A program made the translations under genes and the position numbers. Positions 58,875 to 64,000 of a stretch of 64,000 nucleotides of DNA are shown here, in pieces (position 1 is the first letter of the stretch; each line of letters opens with the position of its first letter). The stretch comes from DAOUAT01 sp964551735. GTDB lineage: Bacteria > Chloroflexota > Anaerolineae > CG2-30-64-16. The notes below the pieces were generated by a model. The model made no database searches. It saw nothing but the letters and a program-made list of their open reading frames with translations, and had not been told where the DNA came from. Location: positions 62,001-126,000 of the forward strand of contig CAZKEF010000014.1 in assembly GCA_964551735.1 (NCBI GenBank), written 5' to 3'.

Positions 58875-59657
58875 TTAGCCGCCTGAATAGCCCAGGCTGG
58901 CAGAGATCGCACGGGCGGCCGCGCACACTTGAGCGCCGATGCGGGGGACCGCATCCAGCGCGAGACGTGCGGCCGGCGCCGAGATACTGATGGCCGCAAT
59001 GGGCCTGCCGGTGTAATCGAAAATGGGCGCCGCCACGCAGCGCCCGCCCACCTGGTTTTCCTGGTCATCAACAGCATAGCCCTGGCCGCGCGCCGCCGCC
59101 AGATGTTGGGCCAGGGTTGCAGGATCGGTGACGGTGCGCTCAGTGGTCGGGGCCAGCCCGTAACTGGCCACATAGGCCTGCACATCGGCCGAGGCCGAAT
59201 GGGCCAGGATGGCCTTGCCCAGGGCGGTGCTGTGAGCGCGCTCGCGCTTGCCCACCTCCGAGCGCATGCCCAGGGCGTGGCCACAAAGCAGCCGTTCGAC
59301 ATAGACCATATCGCCTGCGTCCAGGATCGCCAGGTTCACGGTTTCGTCGAATTGATCGCGGAGTTGGTGCAGATAGGGGAGGGCAGTCTGCCGGAGGTCC
59401 ATACTGCCCAGCACGACTTTGGCCCGGCTGATAACCTTCAGGCCGAGACGATACTTGCGATTGACAGGGTTTTGGGCCAGATAGCCTCTGGCGGCGAGCG
59501 TATAAATCAGGCCGGCCGCGGTGCTTTTGTGCAGGCCGGTCACATCGGCGATCTCGGTGGTGCCGAGTTCAGGGGTGCGCTCGTCGAAAAGCTCCAGGAT
59601 ATCCAGGGCTCGTTCAACGGCGCCAATGAGTTTCGCAGGTTGCGGCATCGGGCACAT
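58875..59657 (-). CDS. IclR-family transcriptional regulator
   Basis: 260 residues. Winged helix ALDILELFDERTPELGTTEI, TGLHKSTAAGLIYTLAARGY, then an IclR effector domain with GKRERAHSTALGKAILA and APIFDYTGRPIAAISIS. The start could be 59657 or 59648. In related bacteria KdgR of this family represses 2-keto-3-deoxygluconate genes. The kduD-eda-kdgK operon is divergent and the importer follows on the same strand, so it probably regulates both through the palindrome at 59713-59733. Confidence 0.9.
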   Translation of the reverse strand: MCPMPQPAKLIGAVERALDILELFDERTPELGTTEIADVTGLHKSTAAGLIYTLAARGYLAQNPVNRKYRLGLKVISRAKVVLGSMDLRQTALPYLHQLRDQFDETVNLAILDAGDMVYVERLLCGHALGMRSEVGKRERAHSTALGKAILAHSASADVQAYVASYGLAPTTERTVTDPATLAQHLAAARGQGYAVDDQENQVGGRCVAAPIFDYTGRPIAAISISAPAARLALDAVPRIGAQVCAAARAISASLGYSGG

Positions 59658-59712
59658 CCAGCAGCGTGGCTGAAGGCAACATCGCCTCTTGATTTTACGA
59701 CAGGGCCGTTTG

Positions 59713-59733
59713 CTGTGCTATAATATAGCACAG
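59713..59733. promoter_or_regulatory. IclR-type operator overlapping divergent -10 boxes
   Basis: A perfect 21-base palindrome with central A: CTGTGCTATA-A-TATAGCACAG. It contains TGCTATAAT on the plus strand and TGCTATATT on the minus strand, both extended -10 boxes. A repressor bound here would block both divergent promoters at once. Confidence 0.85.
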
Positions 59734-59791
59734 ACTCAAAGCGCATGTCAAGCCGCAAAAGCCGAAATTCACTCAACGAGGAGCTACCACC

Positions 59792-59890
59792 ATGACCCCC
59801 TGCTTCGTCACAGTTCCCACCGGCCCAGGCTTGAACCGCCTGCGGGCCAATCCTTGCACCCTGCTCGATTTCAACCTCAAGCGGAGGTAG
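59792..59890 (+). CDS. 32-residue upstream peptide of the kduD operon
   Basis: ATG at 59792 has GAGGAG 8 bases upstream. The frame MTPCFVTVPTGPGLNRLRAN continues for 12 residues to NLKRR and TAG at 59888-59890. The kduD ribosome-binding site (GCGGAGG) lies in its last codons, and kduD starts 4 bases after its stop. It may be a leader peptide for translational coupling; no homology is recognised. Confidence 0.5.
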   Translation: MTPCFVTVPTGPGLNRLRANPCTLLDFNLKRR

Positions 59891-59894
59891 CCAT

Positions 59895-60659
59895 ATGATC
59901 CTCGATCTCTTTCGTCTCGATGGCCGCGTGGCGCTGGTGACCGGCGCGGCTCGAGGGCTGGGGCAAGCAATGGCCCTGGCCCTGGCTGAAGCTGGCGCGG
60001 ATATTGTGGGCCTGGACCGTTGTAGCAGCGACAACACCCAGGTGAGTGTAACCGGGCTTGGCCGGCGTTACCAACAAGCCTGTTGCGACCTTCGAGAGGC
60101 CTCGGTGTCCGACTTGGAAACAGTTGTCGAGGAGACGGTCCGAGGCATGGGGCAGATCAACATCCTGGTTAACAACGCTGGCATCATCCGACGCACGCCG
60201 GCGCTGGATTTCAGCGAGGTTGATTGGGATGACGTGCTGCAGATCAACCTGAAGGCCCTCTTCTTCCTATCACAGGCTGCCGCGCGGCAAATGGCCGCGC
60301 AGGGCGGCGGCAAGATCGTTAATATCGCCTCGATGTTATCGTTTCAGGGGGGCATCCGTGTACCCTCATACACGGCCGCCAAAAGCGGCGTGGCCGGCCT
60401 GACACGCGGCCTGGCAAACGAGTGGGCCAGCCTGGGCATCAACGTCAACGCCATTGCGCCGGGTTACATGGCTACCGACAACACCGCGGCACTGCGCGCC
60501 GATGCCGATCGCCGTGCTGCAATCCTATCTCGGATCCCGGCCGGCCGCTGGGGCACGCCTGCCGATCTCGCAGGGACGGTGGTGTTTCTGGCGTCGGCCG
60601 CTTCAGACTACATGCACGGCGCAATCGTGCCGGTGGACGGCGGCTGGCTGGCCTGGTAA
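59895..60659 (+). CDS. kduD: 2-deoxy-D-gluconate 3-dehydrogenase-like short-chain dehydrogenase
   Basis: 254-residue SDR. Cofactor motif VTGAARGLGQAMALALAEAG (near residues 15-34), NNAG (LVNNAGII), catalytic Ser in NIASMLSFQGG and YTAAKSG active site. C-terminal DGGWLAW is typical of KduD-like members. It would interconvert 2,5-diketo-3-deoxygluconate or a related keto-sugar acid and KDG with NAD(P)H. The operon with eda and kdgK supports this, though other SDR substrates are possible. Confidence 0.87.
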   Translation: MILDLFRLDGRVALVTGAARGLGQAMALALAEAGADIVGLDRCSSDNTQVSVTGLGRRYQQACCDLREASVSDLETVVEETVRGMGQINILVNNAGIIRRTPALDFSEVDWDDVLQINLKALFFLSQAAARQMAAQGGGKIVNIASMLSFQGGIRVPSYTAAKSGVAGLTRGLANEWASLGINVNAIAPGYMATDNTAALRADADRRAAILSRIPAGRWGTPADLAGTVVFLASAASDYMHGAIVPVDGGWLAW

Positions 60660-60701
60660 CGGGGCCGAAGCATCAGTCAAGCAGCTTGAAGGAGCAAAGT
60701 C

Positions 60702-61376
60702 ATGGCAAATCACGATAGATTGACGGTTCTAACCACGATCGCTCAGGCCGGCCTCGTGCCTGTATTCTATCATCCCAAGGTCGAGATCGCGATCAAAATC
60801 GTCGCGGCCTGTGCAGCCGGCGGCGCGCGCGCAGTCGAATTCACCAACCGCGGCGATTTCGCCCCCCATGTCTTTCTGCAAGTCGCCCAGCACTTCGCCC
60901 AGGCCGACCCAACAGTCATCCTGGGCGCGGGATCTATCGTGGATGCACCAACGGCGGCCCTGTATATCGCGTCCGGCGCCCGCTTCATCGTGGGCCCCAC
61001 GCTCAACCCCGAGGTGGCGCGGCTGTGCAACCGCCGCAAGATCCCCTACAGCCCCGGTTGCGGCACGGCATCGGAGATCTCCCAGGCGGAGGAGCTCGGG
61101 GTGGAAATTGTCAAGGTCTTCCCCGGCGACCTGGTGGGCGGGCCAGGCTTCGTCAAAGCCATCCTGGCCCCCATGCCATGGACGCGCATCATGCCCACCG
61201 GCGGCGTCGAGGCCACGCGTGACAGCATCATGGCGTGGTTCAAGGCTGGTGTGACCGCCGTCGGCATCGGGTCCAACCTGATCACCAAGGCAGATTTGCA
61301 GTCCGGGGACTATGACGCGATCACTGCGCGAACGGCCCAGGTGCTGGCGTGGATTCGTGAGGCGCGAGGCCAATGA
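60702..61376 (+). CDS. eda: KDPG/KHG aldolase
   Basis: 224 residues. Class I aldolase with the Schiff-base Lys in GVEIVKVFPGDLVGGPGFVK, catalytic Glu in RAVEFTNRGD and phosphate-site GPTLNPEVARLCNRR and MPTGGVEATRDSI. It splits 2-keto-3-deoxy-6-phosphogluconate to pyruvate and glyceraldehyde 3-phosphate, completing the path from the KdgK product. Confidence 0.93.
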   Translation: MANHDRLTVLTTIAQAGLVPVFYHPKVEIAIKIVAACAAGGARAVEFTNRGDFAPHVFLQVAQHFAQADPTVILGAGSIVDAPTAALYIASGARFIVGPTLNPEVARLCNRRKIPYSPGCGTASEISQAEELGVEIVKVFPGDLVGGPGFVKAILAPMPWTRIMPTGGVEATRDSIMAWFKAGVTAVGIGSNLITKADLQSGDYDAITARTAQVLAWIREARGQ

Positions 61377-61397
61377 GAAGTGCGCAAGGAGACACCG

Positions 61398-62540
61398 ATG
61401 AAGGTTGTATCTTACCGTGACATCAAACCGGCGACCGCTTGCCACTACGATGCGGTCTCGCTGGGCGAGGTGATGCTGCGCCTGGACCCTTACGACGTGC
61501 CCACCGCGCGCGCCCACGTGATGCGGATCTTCCAGGGGGGCGGTGAGACCAACGTGGCCTGCGGCCTGGCCTACACCTTTGGCCTGCGTGCGGCCGTCCT
61601 GACCGCACTGGTGGATGACCACATCGGCATCAACATCCGCAACCAGTTGCGCGAAGCCGGGGTGGACACCAGCCACATCATCTGGTTCAACACCAAACGC
61701 GATGGCTCGCGCTTTTCGACCGACGCAAAAGGGACGCTGATGAACGGCATCCACTTCACCTTTGTCGGCAAGGGACTTATCCCATCGGACACCATGTACT
61801 ATCGCGCCCACACGCCGGTGCGCGAGCTGCGGCCGGGCGACTTCGATTGGGTTGACCTGTTTGGCCGCGCCGGCGTGCGAGTCTTTAACACGGGCGGCAT
61901 CTACACGCTGATCTCTCCCACCTCGGCAGATCTGGCGTTGGAGGCGGTGAGCCAGGCCAAGGCGCACGGAACGTTCGTGGCCGCCGACTTGAACTACCGC
62001 TCAAAGGTTGAGCCGAACAAGGCGCGGGCGCGAGAGATCAACCGGGCCCTGGCGCCGCACCTGAGCTTCCTGGTGGGCAACGACTCCGACCTGGCTGACG
62101 CGCTGGGCTACGTGACCTCGGTGGCGGCCAACGCACCCTATGATGAATGGGTGACCGCGTACCGGGAAACGGTTCGCCAGGTGGTGCGTGATTACCCCAA
62201 CCTCAGCCTGATCGGCACCCAGTGGCGGGGCGCGACCAACGCCGACATGGTCAGTTGGGGCGCGGTGCTGTACGACACGGCGGCCGACCGCTTGTACAAA
62301 GCGCCGCTACGGGCCGATGTGCCCATTGCGGATCGCACCGGCGGCGGCGATTCCTTCGCCTCCGGCGTACTGGCCGCGCTGCTGAAAGGTCACGACCTTC
62401 AGACAGCCGTCGAGTGGGGCGCGGCCCACGGCATCCTGGTGCAAGAGACGCCGGGCGATATCACCATGGTTGATGAGCGCGCCGTGCTGGCTGAAGTCAA
62501 ACGGGCCCGCGCGGCAGGTGGCGTCCTGGCCCAACGCTGA
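61398..62540 (+). CDS. kdgK: 2-keto-3-deoxygluconate kinase (PfkB family)
   Basis: 380 residues, ribokinase fold. The N-terminal GEVMLRLDPYDVPTARA and GGGETNVACGLAYTFGLRAA contact the sugar. The C-terminal DRTGGGDSFASGVLAALLKG holds the catalytic Asp and anion hole. It is slightly longer than usual (about 310-340), with an insert near residues 240-260. Start 61398 has AAGGAG upstream. It feeds Eda in the same operon. Confidence 0.9.
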   Translation: MKVVSYRDIKPATACHYDAVSLGEVMLRLDPYDVPTARAHVMRIFQGGGETNVACGLAYTFGLRAAVLTALVDDHIGINIRNQLREAGVDTSHIIWFNTKRDGSRFSTDAKGTLMNGIHFTFVGKGLIPSDTMYYRAHTPVRELRPGDFDWVDLFGRAGVRVFNTGGIYTLISPTSADLALEAVSQAKAHGTFVAADLNYRSKVEPNKARAREINRALAPHLSFLVGNDSDLADALGYVTSVAANAPYDEWVTAYRETVRQVVRDYPNLSLIGTQWRGATNADMVSWGAVLYDTAADRLYKAPLRADVPIADRTGGGDSFASGVLAALLKGHDLQTAVEWGAAHGILVQETPGDITMVDERAVLAEVKRARAAGGVLAQR

Positions 62541-62601
62541 TCAAAGACCGGCCGGGAAGGCTGGGTCACCATCTGGGAGATGCCTGAATTGGACAACAGT
62601 G

Positions 62602-62610
62602 TGATACAAT
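62602..62610 (+). promoter_or_regulatory. Extended -10 promoter for the MFS gene
   Basis: TGATACAAT (TG at 62602-62603, TACAAT at 62605-62610), about 36 bases before the start codon. Confidence 0.45.
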
Positions 62611-62645
62611 CGCACTAACTCACCGTTCAGGAGTTCTTGCGCGTG

Positions 62646-63986
62646 ATGCCCACTTCATTGCCCAACCGCCCGACCGGTATGCGGGCATTCATCCTCGTCT
62701 GGCTGGGCCAAATTGTCTCGGTGCTGGCCAGCAGCATGAGCCAGTTCGGCCTCACGATCTGGATGTATCAGGAGACCGAAAGCGCCACGGCGATGGGGCT
62801 GATGCAGGTGTTTTTCATCACCCCGTTCCTGATCTTGTCGCCCATCGCCGGTGTCATGGTGGACCGCCACAACCGCAAACTGATGATGATGGTCTCCGAC
62901 CTGACCGCCATCATCGCTACCGGCGGCATCTTCATCCTGCTTGGAATCGGCCGGTTGGAGTTCTGGCATCTTTACGTTGCGGCCGCCTTGAACGGGATCG
63001 GCAATACCTTCCAATGGCCGGCCTACTCTGCCGCAATCAGCACCATGGTGCCCAAGGCGCAGTATGGCCGGGCCAACGGCCTGATGTCGTTGATGGAGGC
63101 CGGGCCCGGCGTGCTGGCGCCATTACTCGCCGGCGCGCTGCTGCCGCTCATCGGCCTGACCGGGCTGCTGACGGTTGACGTGCTGACCTTCTTCTTCGCC
63201 ATCAGCGCGCTATTGCTCGTTCATATACCCCAACCCGCGCGCACCGCGGAGGGTGAAGCGGGTCGCGGCAGCTTGTGGCACGAGGCTGCCTACGGTTTCC
63301 GCTACATCTTCGCGCGGCCGAGCCTGCTGGGGCTGCAAATGGTATTCTTTTTCGGCAACCTCTTCTTTGGCATCGCTTTCACCGTCTTCTCGCCTATGGT
63401 GCTCGCCCGAACCGCCAGCAACAGCGTGATCTTCGGCATGGCTCAGTCGGCCGGCGCGATCGGCGGCGTGGTCGGTGGGATCTTAATGAGCGCCTGGGGT
63501 GGCTTCAAGCGTCGCGTCTATGGCGTGCTCCTGGGCTGGCTGCTGAGCGCTTGCGGCCTGATTTTGATCGGCAGCGGCCAGGGGCTCAACCTCTGGCTGC
63601 CAGCCATGTTTCTGACCTCCCTGGTCAGCCCGCTGGTCAACACGTCGAACCAGGCGATCTGGCAGGCCAAGGTGGCGCCGGATGTACAGGGGCGCGTCTT
63701 CTCGGCCCGTCGGCTGATCGCATGGTTCACCAACCCCATCTCGCCTATCATCGCCGGGACCCTGGCGGATTTCGTGCTGGAACCGGCCATGCGAAGCGAT
63801 GGCGAGCTGACAACGCTGTTCGGCGGGCTGGTGGGGACCGGACCCGGCGCAGGCATGGGGCTGCTGATGATGTTCTGCGGCGTGTTGAGCCTGTTGGTGC
63901 CCATCACCGCCTATTTCATCCCGGCCATCCGGCATGCGGAGACCCTGCTGCCAGATCACGACCAGGCGCCGCCGGCAAGGCAGTGA
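62646..63986 (+). CDS. MFS transporter (MFS_3/EntS-like)
   Basis: 446 residues with 12 predicted membrane helices. FILVWLGQIVSVLASSMSQF opens the first helix, and VMVDRHNRKLMMMVSDL is the loop 2-3 motif of drug or macrolide efflux members. AAALNGIGNTFQWPAYSAAI and ALVTPK-like MVPKAQYGRANGLMSLM follow. The start is ATG 62646 or GTG 62643, after AGGAG; substrate unknown. It is last in the window and independent of the KDG operon by its own promoter. Confidence 0.88.
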   Translation: MPTSLPNRPTGMRAFILVWLGQIVSVLASSMSQFGLTIWMYQETESATAMGLMQVFFITPFLILSPIAGVMVDRHNRKLMMMVSDLTAIIATGGIFILLGIGRLEFWHLYVAAALNGIGNTFQWPAYSAAISTMVPKAQYGRANGLMSLMEAGPGVLAPLLAGALLPLIGLTGLLTVDVLTFFFAISALLLVHIPQPARTAEGEAGRGSLWHEAAYGFRYIFARPSLLGLQMVFFFGNLFFGIAFTVFSPMVLARTASNSVIFGMAQSAGAIGGVVGGILMSAWGGFKRRVYGVLLGWLLSACGLILIGSGQGLNLWLPAMFLTSLVSPLVNTSNQAIWQAKVAPDVQGRVFSARRLIAWFTNPISPIIAGTLADFVLEPAMRSDGELTTLFGGLVGTGPGAGMGLLMMFCGVLSLLVPITAYFIPAIRHAETLLPDHDQAPPARQ

Positions 63987-64000
63987 GCCGAAGCGGCACC

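Noticed and set aside
1..64000. tRNA, rRNA, transposase, phage or plasmid genes
   Set aside because: Looked for on both strands by motif; none recognised.

Overview
The window is high-GC bacterial DNA with no rRNA, tRNA, CRISPR array or transposase that I can recognise. The gene content fits a heterotrophic Chloroflexota bacterium (Anaerolineae or Caldilineae type). That content includes many sugar ABC importers, several uroporphyrinogen-decarboxylase-like proteins, a corrinoid methyltransferase set, a tungsten aldehyde:ferredoxin oxidoreductase, PPi-type phosphofructokinase, and several families of short palindromic repeats. The phylum is an inference; no phylogenetic marker was tested.

Layout. 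1-9317 (mostly minus): a glycosyltransferase running in frame into a Gfo/Idh oxidoreductase, a GH31 glycosidase, three URO-D-family proteins and a LacI regulator with two operator boxes. 9616-13193: a KAS III-like enzyme, then a tungsten AOR with a MoaD/ThiS-like partner. 13394-15871: amaP, scpB and two tandem genes that join an XRE helix-turn-helix to an Hfq/Sm-like domain. 15936-21623: thioesterase, ATP-grasp protein, PPi-PFK, panB and an unrecognised 426-residue protein. 21743-32989: two sugar importer loci. The first combines a lipoprotein binding protein (minus strand) with a REC-HTH-REC regulator, a permease and an ABC ATPase fused to a histidine kinase. The second is a xylose/multiple-sugar type importer. 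Its binding protein is an exact tandem duplication, and its ATPase carries a complete, circularly permuted binding-protein unit between the two nucleotide-binding domains.

33382-41596: M24 peptidase, L,D-transpeptidase, DegV, a triple-repeat lipoprotein, MFS transporter, corrinoid protein and GntR regulator. 41633-45214 is a decaying patch: an intact methyltetrahydrofolate-type methyltransferase sits among remnants of DUF1638, a corrinoid protein, a TDT transporter, a CPBP protein and a frameshifted Ntn-hydrolase. 45351-51911 holds sugar-acid metabolism (two Ldh-family dehydrogenases, aldo/keto reductase, Gfo/Idh, FGGY kinase, HpaI-type aldolase). 51908-58799 is an Opp/Dpp importer operon interrupted by a ribbon-helix-helix gene. 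58875-62540 is an IclR-controlled kduD-eda-kdgK pathway for 2-keto-3-deoxygluconate. The window ends in an MFS transporter.

The most novel candidate is the 21743-26604 locus. All parts of a sugar importer plus a two-component system are present, and the second ATPase domain expected in this importer family is replaced by a histidine kinase. The remaining ATPase domain has lost its catalytic Glu and switch His. I infer a sugar sensor built from an importer, probably controlling the adjacent importer operon. The second main theme is small palindromic elements that sit inside reading frames or supply stop codons.
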